Part shown: positions 1 through 12,900 of the stretch, piece after piece | How positions within the stretch are numbered: position 1 is the stretch's first letter | How the letters are laid out: each line of letters begins with the position of its first letter | NCBI GenBank assembly: GCA_963969365.1 | Contig: OZ017760.1 | Span: 620,001-684,000 of the forward strand | Direction: 5' to 3' | Source of the DNA: Asterochloris sp. CNOR1 | Taxonomy: Eukaryota > Chlorophyta > Trebouxiophyceae > Trebouxiales > Trebouxiaceae | DNA: 64,000 nt | The notes under the pieces: generated by a model | The model's database searches: none | What the model was told of the DNA's origin: nothing | What the model saw: only the letters and a program-made list of their open reading frames with translations | Made by a program: the position numbers and the translations under genes

Positions 1-67
1 TGTAGCAGAGTAGTGCATCAGCTGGCCATCCAAGCCTGGCTGCTGACCTGTGACAATGCCCCTGCAG

Positions 68-3000
68 GGCGACAATGCACGGCTGCAGCAGATGCTGGAC
101 GTGCAGCTGGATGGGGAACCCTCAGTGCCCACAGCAAGGCAGGAGCTGCCTGACTTCTCCAAACTGGCGCCCCCAGTCTGCGAGCCTGTGCAGAAGGATA
201 GGGCGCGTCTGCAGGTCAGCTGCACAGGGGTCCCATCAGGATCGCACTGCAGCGATGGTGACTGCCTGCAGCAAAGGAGCACAATGGAAAATCTGGGGCC
301 ACCTCCGTGGGCCAGTGTGAAGCTGTGCACAAAGACCTTTTTTGTGACTGAGTGGCAGGGAATCTGCAACAGGGAGCCATGTGTGAGGGTGTATGGAGAG
401 TTTCTTTGGTAGCGATGGTGCTCAGTGGGTAAGCTCAAAGGCGTATGTTGGCTGCCATTGGCAGCACTTAATGGGCCTGGAGTCGATGTTGGCAAGGCTT
501 TGTTGGCTTGCAACTGCCCAGCGGTGGCTGCTAAGGCCTCTTGTGTGTTTCAGCTATGCTGTAGAGAGCGTTGACCTGAGTAAGAACCATGGCCAGAAGT
601 GTGCTGGAGTCTTGTGTGTTGCTGACTTCATCGCCATGCTGAAACCTTGAGAAACTTAAGCAGGCCTGTCTAGTGCGCATCAACAGAGTCGCTGGGGGCC
701 TTGGTCAGAGGGATGCTGCCATTTGTGCATTGTCTATCTGTGTTGCTCAGAGCATGCATCACTCAAACACCAGACAGCATGTGGTTTGCTGAAGACCCCG
801 TTTGCAACGCCGCCTCCAACCACCTGCATGTGGAGGTTACTTCTGGCTAAAGCTAGAGGCTCCTTCATCAGACGTCCGCATTCCCATCTGAAACATGCAC
901 GTCCAATGCTGGCCCCATATGCCCCTGCTGCAGGCCAGCGGGCAGGCCATGTACACCTCAGACGTGCACAAATCTGCGCGGGACCTGTTTGCAGCGCCTG
1001 TGGAGTCACAGCGGGCTCTTGCCAAGCTGGGGCGTGTAAACGCTGAGCCTGCCTTGAAACTGGAGGGCGTGGTGGCCTACATTGGTGAGCTTCACTGCTT
1101 CAAAGTAGATCATCAAAGTGGCTGGAGTGCACCCTCCAGCATTGCAAGGCATCAAGCTGGCTGTGCACTGATCAATTGCAGCACAACACACAGCCTGCCG
1201 TGGACAGGAGGCAGTTTGCAAAGCTTCATGCGAGGTGTACTCATGCCTCTTCACATGCAGCATCTGCCTCAGATCTGCATTGGCTGGTCCCTTCTGAGCC
1301 ACATGCAAGCCATGTCATGCCTCCTGCATGCCTGCAGACGGCAAGGACGTGCCAGAAGGCGGGAGCCTGATGGCCGCGGGCGAGCGCTACTTTGCAGAGG
1401 GCATGGTGGAGTTTCATGGCCAGGTCATTGGCCTGGTGGTGGCCACCTCCCAGGTCCGCTGTTGCGCTTGCTTCTGACCGAGTTTGCCTGCTGGCAGGTG
1501 TCCAGCAGGATGGTTTAAGGGCGGCATCTTGGCCTGGCTCCCTTCACTCCGTCTGGAAGGGGGCTGGCGGCCAGCTGGGCCAAGCCTGGCTGGATCTAGC
1601 ACTGCAAGGCATTCAGTCTGTCTTCCGCTGTCTGGAGGCTTCAAAGTGTCTTGTAGACGCCAATGTCTCACATGCGGTCTGTCTTCAGCTGTCTGAAGGC
1701 TACACAGTGCTGTTTGGACTGCCAAGGTTGCATTGCTTGGCATGCCCTGCAGAGGTTGGCTGAGAGGGCTGCCTGGCTGGTGGAGGTGGAGTACCTTGAT
1801 GACAGCAGCCTGGGCACTCCCATCCTGAGCATTGCAGATGCCATCAAGGCTGAGTCTTTCTATGGCGCCCACCCTGAGCCTGTGATGTCTGGGAACGCTG
1901 CCAAGGCGCTGGCAGAGGCCAAGAATGTCATCAGAGGTGCCAGGTGGGCAGCTGATTATTTTGAGTTGCGCTGCACAACAATACAAACTGCTGCCAGCTG
2001 GGGCTGGAGAGGAGGGCTGGGGTCACAACTGATATGATGTCTTCTGGGACCTGGACTGCCCCCACTCTCTCAAGACTTGCCCTGCGAAGTCAGCACCGTA
2101 TATGGCTTCATCTCTTGCACACTCTAGCATTGTGCTCACAGCGGCTGCCACCCTGCTACGCCTTCTGATGAGCCCGTGCCTCAGGGGATGAGCGCCTCTG
2201 CAAGCCTTCCGCGGCGTCATTGTGGTGCAGGTACTGCCTGCCCAGTCAGCAACACTTCTTCATGGAGACCCAGAGCTGTGTTGTGCTGCCAGACGAGGCT
2301 GGCACGGTGCAGGTCACCTCCTCCTGCCAGTCCATCGACGCAGTGCAGGATGTCGTGGCTGCAGCCCTCAACCTGCCCTACAACAAAGTCCTTGTAGGTG
2401 AGCCTGGGGCAAACTGGGTGCCTGACTGCCTGTGCCTGTGGAGGATACTGAGAAGCTGCATAATTGCCACCGCCAACCTTGAGACAGGAACCCACTTTGT
2501 CAACTAGCTGCCCAGGTGGCAGGAACAGCATGGCTCACAGCATTTCATAGAGGCGTCCTCGGAAGACACGCTGCAGCTCATGACAGCGCAGAGTTCGCCC
2601 TGCTTGATAGAGGTGTCAAGCCGTGTATGAGCAGACCTCACAGCCACCTCAAATGCAGACATGCTGGATGCCTCTTCATATGCCCCTGCAGCCACTCGGC
2701 GTGTGGGAGGGGGCTTTGGCGGCAAGGCGACACGCCCCATGCCCTATGCAGCCATGTGTGCAGTTGCTGCCAACAAACTGCAGCAGCAAGTGCGCCTGAC
2801 GCTAAACCGGAACACTGACTTGCGCCTGAACGGAGGTGAGCTGCACAGCAGATATTGACTTGATGGTCCCTTTGCTGGCTGGGTCCGGACAATGCTCTGT
2901 GCAGCAAACTGGCATGGTGTTGTGTGTATCTGCTGACAGAAAGTCTGCCATGCCGAGCGTGTACCTAGGAGGTATGGCTTCCGCCCTGTAGACCATGTCT

Positions 3001-6000
3001 GGGGATGCAGTCGCCATCTCTGCTGAAGAGGGTTGACCTGTTGACTTGTTGCTGCGTGCCCCACAGCACTGTTACAAGTGTGAAGTCACATGACCCTGAT
3101 GAAAACTGAGGGACAGGAGCGAAGCTGGTGATTGCTTGCATGCCTGCCACAGCAATGCGATAACACACCAAACACCAGACCTCAAAACAGACTGTGGGCA
3201 TTCTGTGCCTCGGAAGATGTGCTTTGAGTTAGCCAGGTGGTTCCATGTTCAGGGCCTCGGTGGCCAGCCCTACTGTGTCTCTTCATCCGCCACCATGGTG
3301 AACTGCTGCAGGGCGCTCTGAGACAGAGGTGGAGTACAGTGTGGGCTTTGACGACTCTGGCCACATCAGTGCCCTGGAGGTCAAGTCTTGGTGCCTGGCC
3401 GGCTGGTTCAAGGACATTGCAGACAACGACCTGGCAGGGCTCATGTCCGGGCTGGACCAGGTAAGGCTGGTGTCGCTGAACGGTGCATGACTAGCATGCT
3501 CTGACTCGATTGGATCCTTGTAAGGCAACATGCTGCCTGCCAACAGATGTGGACAGGCTGTGCATCAGCGATGTGCCTGTGCAGAGCCCTCCAGGGTGCC
3601 TGTGGCTTGCAACTGTGCAACACGTCTGGGATTTGCACAGGCTGCTTGATGCTGCAGCCTGCAGCATGACAGAGTCTCTGTCGCTGTCTGCATTGGCAGG
3701 TCACTTAGCGCTGCCCTCTGGTGGCATGTCCAGGCTGCCACATGCATCAGTGGCCATTCACATGTGGCCATGGCTTCCTGCAGGTCTACGACATCCCCCA
3801 CCTGCACGTGGAGGGCAAGCTGTGCCGCACCAATCTGGCCCCCCGGACCATTATGCGCGGCCCCGGCTTCCTCAATGCAGTCATGGTTGCAGAGCAGGTG
3901 ACAACCACCCGCTTGCACCACCCCACCTTTCCACCTGGGGAGCAAATCTATCATGCAGCCAGTATGTGCAATTTCCTTCGTGGAGCAACAGCATCTGGTT
4001 TACGTGTTGCCTTCCCGCAATGTTCAGCAACATTAAGTGACCCAGTGCAGACTTGACACAGCGCACATCAGAATGCTCAGATGCTCACACTGGACTGCTC
4101 TTGCTGTAGGTGGTGGAGCACGTTGCAGCGCACCTGGGTCTGGACGGCACAGAGGTCCGCCAGCGCAACTTCTGGAGGCCTGAGGGGGTTGGCGAACTGC
4201 AGGCCCCGCCAACTGTGGAGCCCAGTCCAACGTTGAAGCCCAGCGTCCAGGAGATTGCTGAAGCACCACAGGTGGGGCCCAGGCCTGGACCGTGTGCCAT
4301 CTTCTCTGTGATCTTGGCCGTCTGCAAGGCAGCTCTATATGGCAGGACAGAGTGCTTGTCATGTTTTCTGGCATCCTGCCTTTCCTGATGTGGAGGGAAT
4401 CGGGCCATTGTGTCAGGACACACTTCCACTCATGTACGGACCAGCCTAGCCACAAGTGGCGTGCAGCAAGTAAGCTGGCAGCCACATACATGAGGACTCA
4501 GCACAAGCCTGACACGGTGTGTGCACTGCCTGCAACCTGGTCTTTACAGGGCTGTGTCTAGCTGGCTTGTCTGCAGTCAAGTCTTGGCCCCAACTTGCGG
4601 CAAGTTGTGTTCCTAAGGGAGAAAGTGCGGTCCGTCAAAGTGCTATGTGCTGATGTCAGCTAGCTCCAGTGCGGCAAGTTTCGCAATTTTGAGGCTTGCC
4701 ACACTATGCATTTGTGAAGCTTGCCACACTACACAGGGCTGCCCTGCCAGCCGGGAAGCAGTGCACCTCTTCTGACAGGAGGTATGTTGCTGGCATCTGC
4801 CCTCAGTGCAGCTGCCATTGTCTCCTGCAGGAGTCTGCAGCAGTGCCCAGTGGTGATGGCATGCAGCAAGGCGTGCAGCAGGCGGCCTCTGTGCTGGAGG
4901 ACAAAACCGCCCTGGCAGCAGCGGTGGACCAGGGGCAGGGCAGTGTGGTGTGCGGGCGCTTCAAGCCAGGACCTGATGGAGGCGACATAGAGCAGAATGA
5001 GAGGGGTTCCCCCTCCAAGATGACCAGGCAAGTCCTGGGGACTCGGCCTTTGTTGGTTGGTACCCAACCTGCCAGCCAAAGCACCGCTGGCAACAAGCAA
5101 AGAGTTGTGCTCACCCCTTCGGTGGCCGGGCAGGTCACCCAAGTGTCACAGCAGCTATCTTGGTAGCGGGCAGAGTAATGCAAAAGCGCATGTCTTTGCA
5201 AGAGCTGATCGGGCAACATGGCATGCTGTGTGGTGGCTTTCAAAGGTGTTCTGGCAAAGACAAAGTCGTGTGTGCAAAGTAGGCAGGTAAGGGTCACAGC
5301 TCAATCAAAGCAGCGCTGGTGGACCAAAGATTCTGTTGGAGGAGGGCTTCTGTGATGTACGGTTGGGGCTGCCAAAAAGGTTCAAGCACTTCTGGATGGT
5401 TTGCTCTGCCAGGCATATGCAGAATGCATCACATTTGCAGGCATAGCACATGCATCTGCACAAGTTTAGCTGCTTGCTTCAAGCAGCACTACTGGCAAGT
5501 CCAGTCACATATGGCAGGGTGATCCCCAATCAGCGACTGGGCAGTAAAGGGCTTCATGTGTTTGCCCACGTTGTGCCACTTGCATGGCCTGACCTGCAGA
5601 TTGCCACACTGACATGTTGGAGGGCGTGCAGCAAGCAACTCCTAAGACTGCATGGGGGCCACAGAGATAGCAAACGTTTTTGAGCTGTGATGCCTTCACC
5701 ATCTTGTGCTTTCAGCCATTGCCTCAGCTGCAGCAAAGTGGGCAGGGGCGCCTTTCAGGCTCCAGATCTCAAAGTGTGATCTGTCCAGGGGCAATGTATA
5801 GCCGCCGAATCTTTAAACGCCCTGTCAGGAGGCATGCACCCCTCTGCTTGCCTGCAAACGAACTCCTGGCTGCATGAGCTGCCTACACCTGATGCAGTCT
5901 CCATCTGCATGCAGGGAGCCGAAAAGATGCTGCCAGGCCCTTATTGCACATTTTACCAGCAATCTCACATTCAGCCCCATGTGCATCTGCAGGGACGTCC

Positions 6001-9000
6001 CTCCAGAGATGTTTACGTTGCCCCGCGTCTGGGATGGGGTGCAGCGCCTGGTGGACTACCCTGCCAGGGTCGAAGCTGTGCAGGAGTTCAACCGGGCCAA
6101 TGTCTGGCGCAAGCGTGGCTGCGCAGTTACTCCGACCCGGTGAGGGGAGCTATGCAGCTCAGGCATCAGGATGGCCTGCCACCGGCCACAGGGTGGCCTG
6201 CCACCGGCCAGCAATTGTCTGGGCCTCCTTGCTGTGCAAGCTGCTGCAGGCAGCAGCATCTGCTGGCATTTTGGGAGCAACATGTGGCAGTGTGCAGAAC
6301 TCTCCACAGATCACTGCTGCTCAGCTTCTGCCCTGCAAAACCTGCCTGGCCAACAAGCCTGCAGTTCGTCTACGAGATGCATTTCATATTGTTGAATGCT
6401 GAGTGGCTGATGCTCCTGCTGCCAGCTTTGACTGCGCCCCGCCGCCCATCAGCGCAGGCGTGTCAGTCTACGCAGATGGCACGGTCCTGGTCACACATGG
6501 TGGCATTGAGTGTGGGCAGGGGCTGAGCACCAAAGTCAAACAGGTGGGGCTGCGCTCTGCCTGCGCCTGCCTGCCACCCAGAATCCAGTGCATTCACCAC
6601 ACGTCGACAGCTCTGCCGGCTCGTATGATGGCACTTCAGCATAGCTTTGGCATGATTTTCCTGACAGCCGATTTTCGTCACCTCAAGCAAGCATATGTGG
6701 TGCACCGCTGTGCATATGTGGTGCACCCAACTGCTTGCTGCAGGTCATTGCGGGCAAGATGCCCAGCTCTATTGCCCCATATACATGAGTCCAGGCCGGC
6801 CCATACCATGTATGCAGATGGCAGCCTATGCCCTCGGACAGTCCCTGCCTGAGGAGCAGCGCCCCTTTCCCATGGACAAGATCCAGATCAACGACACCCG
6901 TAGTGACATCACACCCAATGCAGGTGGGCCATTACATTCTGCGGCTCCAGGCTGCTCTCTTGACAGCGGAGTGCAGGGAGCACCAACCTGCAGTGCCCTG
7001 ATTTCCACCTGAAAGCTCGCTGCAGTGGCCTCTCCTTGGAGAGGTTCTATGGTTGAAGCAATATTGATGCAAATCATCATGGATCAGCATCTGCAACAGG
7101 GGGTGAGAACTTAATCTAATTTCTTCATGTTAAGTATGTCCGATTCCCCAGCCAAAAAGCCTTGCTGCAGGCCCAACGTGGAGCAGCACCACCAGTGAAG
7201 GGTGTGTTGCAGCCATTGAGGCAGCCTGTGCCAAGGTTGTGGAGTCCCTGCGGCCCCACATGCAGACAGGTCCCACTGGCTGGGCTGCCTGGCAGGCCTC
7301 AATCAAGGAAGTGCATCCCAATGTCGGATTGAGCCCGGCCTCAGTAATGCTGTCAGCCTACGGCTTCTACGATGGCACTGAGCGGGACAAGGATGGGCAC
7401 ACGCGTTCAGGTGGGTCTCATGCGCTTCAGCAATACCCCGAACACAACTGGTGTGGGAGGCGTGAGCAAAAACATACACATTGGTACATGGTAGCAGAGG
7501 GCGCTCACGATCAAGTTGGCTTGGAGGCGGCCGCAGCTTGGTCGCAGGGGTGCCAAATATGTTGCATGGCTGCAGTGTTGCTTGACTGGGCTGCTGTGCA
7601 GAACCAGCCAGAATATGCGCTGCAATTGCAGGTGCTGAATGAGGGACAGCATGTTGCTCCAAGCTTTCAGTACCTTTGATTCCAGGCTTTTAGCACTCAG
7701 CCAGCACGGCCTGCTGTCGACTGCAGGCGCTGGCAATGGCCGGCCTCTCAAGTACACCAGCTTTGGGGCAGCTTACAGCGAAGTAGAGATCAACATGCTG
7801 ACGGGAGAGAAGACGCTGCTGCGCACTGACCTGTTCTACGACGTGGGCAGGAGCCTCAACCCTGCTGTTGACATCGGGCAGGTGTGGCTGCTAAGGGCAT
7901 GCGTGATCTGAGCGATCCAGGCTTGTATGGAGGCACTTTGGAGTAGAGCTGTCATGCATGCTTCACCGCGCGACTTGTACCAGGCCAAGGATCCATCGCA
8001 GTGGGCAATGCGTGCCTCTGAGCTGCACCAACCTGCCTTGCTGCAGCCTGCAGCCATTGACTGTCTATACACATAATTTGCAGATTGAGGGGGCCTTTGT
8101 GATGGGAATGGGATTGCAGACTTCAGAAGAGGTGGTGGTTGACCAGGACAGTGGCAAGCTGCTCAGGTGGGGCAAGCAGTCCTCTCAGTGACACAAGAGC
8201 TCTGCCCCCGCTGCATCTTCCACATCCACATCTCACCCGCATCAGTAGCACTTTTGTGTCCAGGCTCCAGTGCACTTGTGCACACTGAACTGCCCGTCAT
8301 GTGCTGTGTTGCTTTCTCATGGCTGGCCAGCCTGCCCCAGTGCTGCTGCAGAGCTGCTGCTCATGCAGAGACACCGCACTGCACGCCTCCCTCAGAGGGA
8401 TTTGCTCACCTGTGCTGCTCATGTGCCCTGCAGCGACGGCACATGGACCTACAAGATCCCCTCTGCTGGCTGCATCCCCCGCCAGTTCAACGTCACCTTC
8501 CTCAAGGTAGGCTTCACACCTGTTTCTTCTGTGCAGGTGCCCCGCAAAAGACGTAACTGCAGGGTGCTTACTGCAGATGAGTGGTCCTGAGGAGCCTGCG
8601 CTCCAGTCAGTTTTTGCTGGCCAGACCTTTGAGCTGTTGGGCTGAACACTGACAACAACAGTGGGCTTATCAACCTTGAACCAGCCACAGGAGCTGCTTC
8701 TGCTGCTTCATGGTGCCTGAGCTGCTGCAGGACTCCCCCAACATCCGCAGCATCCTGAGCAGCAAGGCGACCGGGGAGCCCAGCCTCATGCTCAGCTCCT
8801 CAGTGCTGTATGCCCTGCGCCGAGCTGTGGTGGAGGCCCGCAACAGTCTGCCAGCCCCCACGCAGCCCCTGTCTCCCATCCTGGCAGCAGGGCTGCAGGT
8901 ACCATTTGCCAGCCAAAGATCAGGGCGACCCGGCAGCAGCAGTGTTGGCAGCAGCATCCGCGGTGTTGCAGCCGGGGCCGAGTTCCTGATCCTGGAGGCT

Positions 9001-9217
9001 CCTGCCACCACAGCCCACCTGAAGGAGGCCATCGGAGGCTTCTCCATTGCAGACATCCTGCAGGTGGGCACAGCTGTGTGGTGCTGAGTCAGCTGTTTGT
9101 TGATGTTGAAGCACGTTGTAAAAACTGCGTGCTCTCGTGCAGGAGGCTGCTGGCCTGCCTTTTGAAGGGGCGCCCGCAGAACGCGAGCACTCAGGGGAGT
9201 GGGTGCTGGTGTGCTAA
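68..9217 (+). CDS. Aldehyde oxidase-type molybdenum hydroxylase, C-terminal part (5' end outside window)
   Basis: The molybdopterin domain of an aldehyde oxidase/xanthine dehydrogenase; the 2Fe-2S and FAD domains must lie upstream of base 1. Exons read in phase: 68-214, 934-1084, 1338-1453, 1753-1936, about 2200-2397, 2692-2835, 3312-3460, 3784-3897, 4110-4271, 4831-5027, 5993-6139, 6426-6543, 6818-6923, 7171-7410, 7727-7881, 8084-8166, 8434-8506, 8731-9063 and 9143-9217 (TAA). Visible motifs: [11 protein letters not shown] at the domain start, HFFMETQ, the Mo-cofactor loop [17 protein letters not shown], and the catalytic-Glu segment KATGEPSL. The substrate region reads [15 protein letters not shown], as in plant aldehyde oxidases rather than the AFRGFGG of xanthine dehydrogenase. 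The family oxidises aldehydes with water as oxygen donor in cytosol or peroxisome. The intron at 5028 is GC-AG. The start of the fifth exon needs a one-base shift to join cleanly. An insertion of about 85 residues (4170-5027) is unusual. Confidence 0.9.
6173..6728. repeat. Two short tandem duplications in aldehyde oxidase introns
   Basis: A 16-base word (ggcctgccaccggcca) occurs at 6173 and 6195, just after a donor site. Another (gcatatgtggtgcacc) occurs at 6691 and 6712, upstream of the acceptor at 6817. Both are intronic. Confidence 0.8.
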
Positions 9218-9490
9218 GAAGGGTCACTCTCGACAGCCTGAAAAGCTTCTCAGGTGCCCTCCATGCCTGAGCTGCCCTGGCGCCCAATATCTCACTGGAA
9301 CTTCTCTTATTATAATGTATGATTCTGAACATCTCTTCATAGCGCATTAGGCCCTTGTGCTCTGCTGTTCCAGCAGCCCATTGCAGCATAGCCCCCCGCT
9401 TAGCTGCTGAGCATACATTGCGGGCCATCTGTTTTGCAAGTGAATGGCATCCACAAACCACCCCATTTTGCAAAATTGATGAAGAACCCA

Positions 9491-9495
9491 TGTAA
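9491..9495 (+). terminator. TGTAA poly(A) signal candidate for the aldehyde oxidase gene
   Basis: TGTAA followed by A, about 275 bases after the TAA stop. TGTAA is the usual polyadenylation signal of chlorophyte nuclear genes. No coding exon is seen between 9218 and 9931. Confidence 0.5.
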
Positions 9496-9931
9496 ACCAT
9501 TCCCATTTTGCTGCAAGCGTACTCAGCCTCATCTGTGGTCAGGCTTACTCTGAACATGGGGCTTTCAGTGTGCACAAGGTTACCCAACTTGATGCCCAAC
9601 CTGCGGCATGGTAACTGCAACTGTGGTGGCGCATCGTTGCCGCGCCGCCACAGCAGCTGGGCGTGTGCAAGTTCTAGACTAAGCCAGATGTGGCTGACCA
9701 AGCAGCACTTGCGCCCAAGCAGCATGAGCCTGTGTATTGTCCTTGAGCTCGTTATCGTACCTGGATGGGGCTAAGAGGATCTGCAGGCAGAAATTGCATG
9801 TTCTGCATGCAACAGAAACTGGATCAGACAAATAACCAGTTCTCAAAGGCTTATTTGTCTTGAGGGGCAATCGCATCCCAATCAAGCATGGGACTTGCTT
9901 TTACCCGTTGATAGTTCGCCCAGCGGTGAGC

Positions 9932-12900
9932 ATGAACCCGGGAGGGGCGGCGATGATGGCTAGGGATACTGATTTGGACCTGGCCATGTTCAGCAGCTTG
10001 AACAGCATTGAGGTGCGCCATCTAACAATATGAATGAACTGCTTGGACCGTTATGGCAACAGTGCATTTTGTGCAATGACTGAGGATTGAATGCCTGGTA
10101 TGCAGGGAGTTGGGCTCAGCCCGCAGAGTCCATCTGTAGCTACTCCCAGGCCGCAGCAGGAGGGAGCGCAAGATGCACAGCTGATGCCCACGCCAGGGCG
10201 GGCAGGAACTTTTCAGGTGCTCAGCATCTGTCGCATCACTTTCGCTTGCTGCATGTGTCGGCTGTGGAGGAACTGGGCGTCGCTTTCCTGACCGCATGGC
10301 ACATCTTACAGTGACAAGCCATGCTGCATCAAGATGCCGTGCTGCACTCATGCAGGATGCTCATGTACATCAGGCCACATCAAACACATCATGGACGTCA
10401 GGTCTGCATTTCAGATCGTGCTGGCCCAGTCTTGCACCATGTCTGTGTGCAGGGAGCTCATGTATCCACTCTGCCTGCCTTCACGTTTGGCATGGCCCAC
10501 ACTCAGGACATCAGCTTTCTGACTGAGTCGCCAAGGCAGCCGCAGCAGCAGCAGCAGGCAGGCAGGAGGGCAGTCAAGCCACTGGACCTCTCCAGGGTTC
10601 GCCAGAATGATGCAGCCCGAGGGGCCTTCCTGGGAAGAGTGCAGGCCCCGCTGCATGCAGCAGAGGCGGGCAGCAGGGCTGCACCCTCCTCTGTGCCTGC
10701 CACCGGCAGGGGCCATGTGGAAGGTGAGGGCACCTAGGGCTTGCAATGGGTAGGCATGCCATGCACCACCCTTGCTTCATTTCAACCCGCCTGCTGTGAT
10801 GGCGGATACACCACATAAGACGGGGCTGTCCCTTCCGGCCCAAACAGACATGTGCTGAACACCTGGCGGCTCATCTGCTGCTGCTGCTGTCTGCAGGCAG
10901 TAAAGGTGGCAGCCAGGCAGACCTTCCCCAAAGGGCCCCGCGCTCAGCTGGCTCCCACAGAGCCCGCCTGCTGCCTCTTCTGGATGCTGGCCAGGCTGGC
11001 CCAGGTCTGTCCACTTCTGCAGGGCTATACCCTGCTGCCCAGCGCAGCCAGGAGGTGCCTGCAGCAGGTGAGAGGCTTCAGCTTGTGCACTGGCTCCTGT
11101 GCAGCAGCTGGGGCCTGTCTTGCTGCGGCCAGCACAATACGCACACTTGGAAGTTGTCAAACTGGGTGCTAGCCCCACAATGAGGCAAATGTTTGAAATG
11201 GTGCAAGTCTCGCTGCATCTTGCAGATGCGCTGCAGGCTGGCAGGCCTGGCCTGCAGCAGCCGGCAGTGGCTGACAGGCCTCCAGAGGCACAGCTCAGCT
11301 CGCCGGTTTACACCCCCCGCAGCACGCTGTGGACTCCGCCTGCAGCCAAGCGGGATCCCCTGGCAGAGGCGCGGGCGACTGCAGCTGCCAGCAGGGGGCC
11401 AGTCACAGGTCGGAGTCTGGGGGACAGGCTGGAGACAGAGCAAGCGGGAGCGCCTGCAGACGGCGGGCGGCCTGTGCAACAGGCGGAGGAGTGGGAGGCG
11501 CCAGCAGGGGCCAACCCCTGGCAGCACGAGCAGCCCCTGTACCCGCTGCATCACCAGTTTGTGCTGAGGGAGGCGCTGGCCACAGACAGGTCAGCAGGGG
11601 TGTGCTGGTGTCACCAGGCTGCGCTGTTACATTGTGCCACTGCTAGCGTGCACATCATTGTGGCAGCTCCAGGCGGCTGCTGGCATGACCGCACTCCAGG
11701 GGTTGCTGAGGGCTGCACAGAGCATGCAGGCTGCGCCACTTTATCAACACTATGCTGTCACCATTGTACATGACACCTACCACTGGACAGAGCCTTGTCA
11801 TCACGAGAGCATTGCTCAGCACCACAGCTTCCAGGAAATGCCCATCTGAGACAAGGCAGCGCAACGCTCTTTTGAGCTGTCCATATGCAGCCAGCAAGAA
11901 GCCTCACAGACCGACAAAGTAGGCCGCATCAACGCCACCCTTCTGTCTGCAGGTATGGCGGGCGCCCCTCGTCCCAGGACTGGGCCTCTGTCAGTGTTCG
12001 TGTGCCGAGCCAGGCTGAAGCCCAGGCGCCGAGCATGCAGGCGCTGCTGAGGCAGTTGCCCGAGCAGGTCTTCCCTGCAGCAGGCTCCTGGGGCGTGCAC
12101 CAGGCAAGCTGCATTGTTGCTGCAGGTTTCCTGTTCATTTGCTGTTGTCGCATGTCCAGCAATTTTTGGTGTCGGGTGAGTGCCAGCACCATGTGGTGGC
12201 CATATACCATGCCAGCAGAGGCCTCCGTGCAGCCGCTTCTCCACAGCCCAACAAGCACCCAGTACACATCTACAGAGCACTGCCTCTGGAGCTGTAGACA
12301 CATCTCAAGGAGATCTGATGACACCCAGGGTCCTTACAGCGCCGCAGGCAGCAGGTGCAGCCAGGCAGCTATGCAAGCAGGCCTGGGCGGCTGTGCAGGC
12401 CAGTGCATCACGCTTCCAGGAGGACACACAATATGCTGCGCCCTGTAGGCAGCTGTGTATCCCACCCTCCTGCTGCACATTGTCCATGCTGCCAGCAGGA
12501 GGGTGTGTCTACTCACCCCACCACCCCCAGCACAGGCAGCCTGTAGAGGACACAGCCAGGCAGCAAAGTCATGTGCCCGCTTAGCTCACCTGCAGACAAG
12601 CACCCCACAGGCTGCTTGCAGAGACGCGGGCCTTGAGGTGCTTCTGCGCACCGCCTGGCCGTGCAGCAGAGTCGGTCATGCACATGCTCACCTCATGTTT
12701 AAGCAAACGACATGCAGATTACTTGCAGAGATGCTTGCCTAAGCGTGCGTCTGCACAGTGCCCAGCCGGGCAGCGGGGTCATGCGACGCCACCCAAGTTG
12801 CTTGCAGGGACAACACTATGGCCATGCTTCTGCACAGCATGCGGCTGGAAAACACAATCATGCAGCTTTCGACCATGAAATGCCATGCTTGTGCTCACTG

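Noticed and set aside
8670-9725. 351-residue minus-strand open frame
   Set aside because: It overlaps the antisense of the confirmed C-terminal exons of aldehyde oxidase and has no protein-like motifs.
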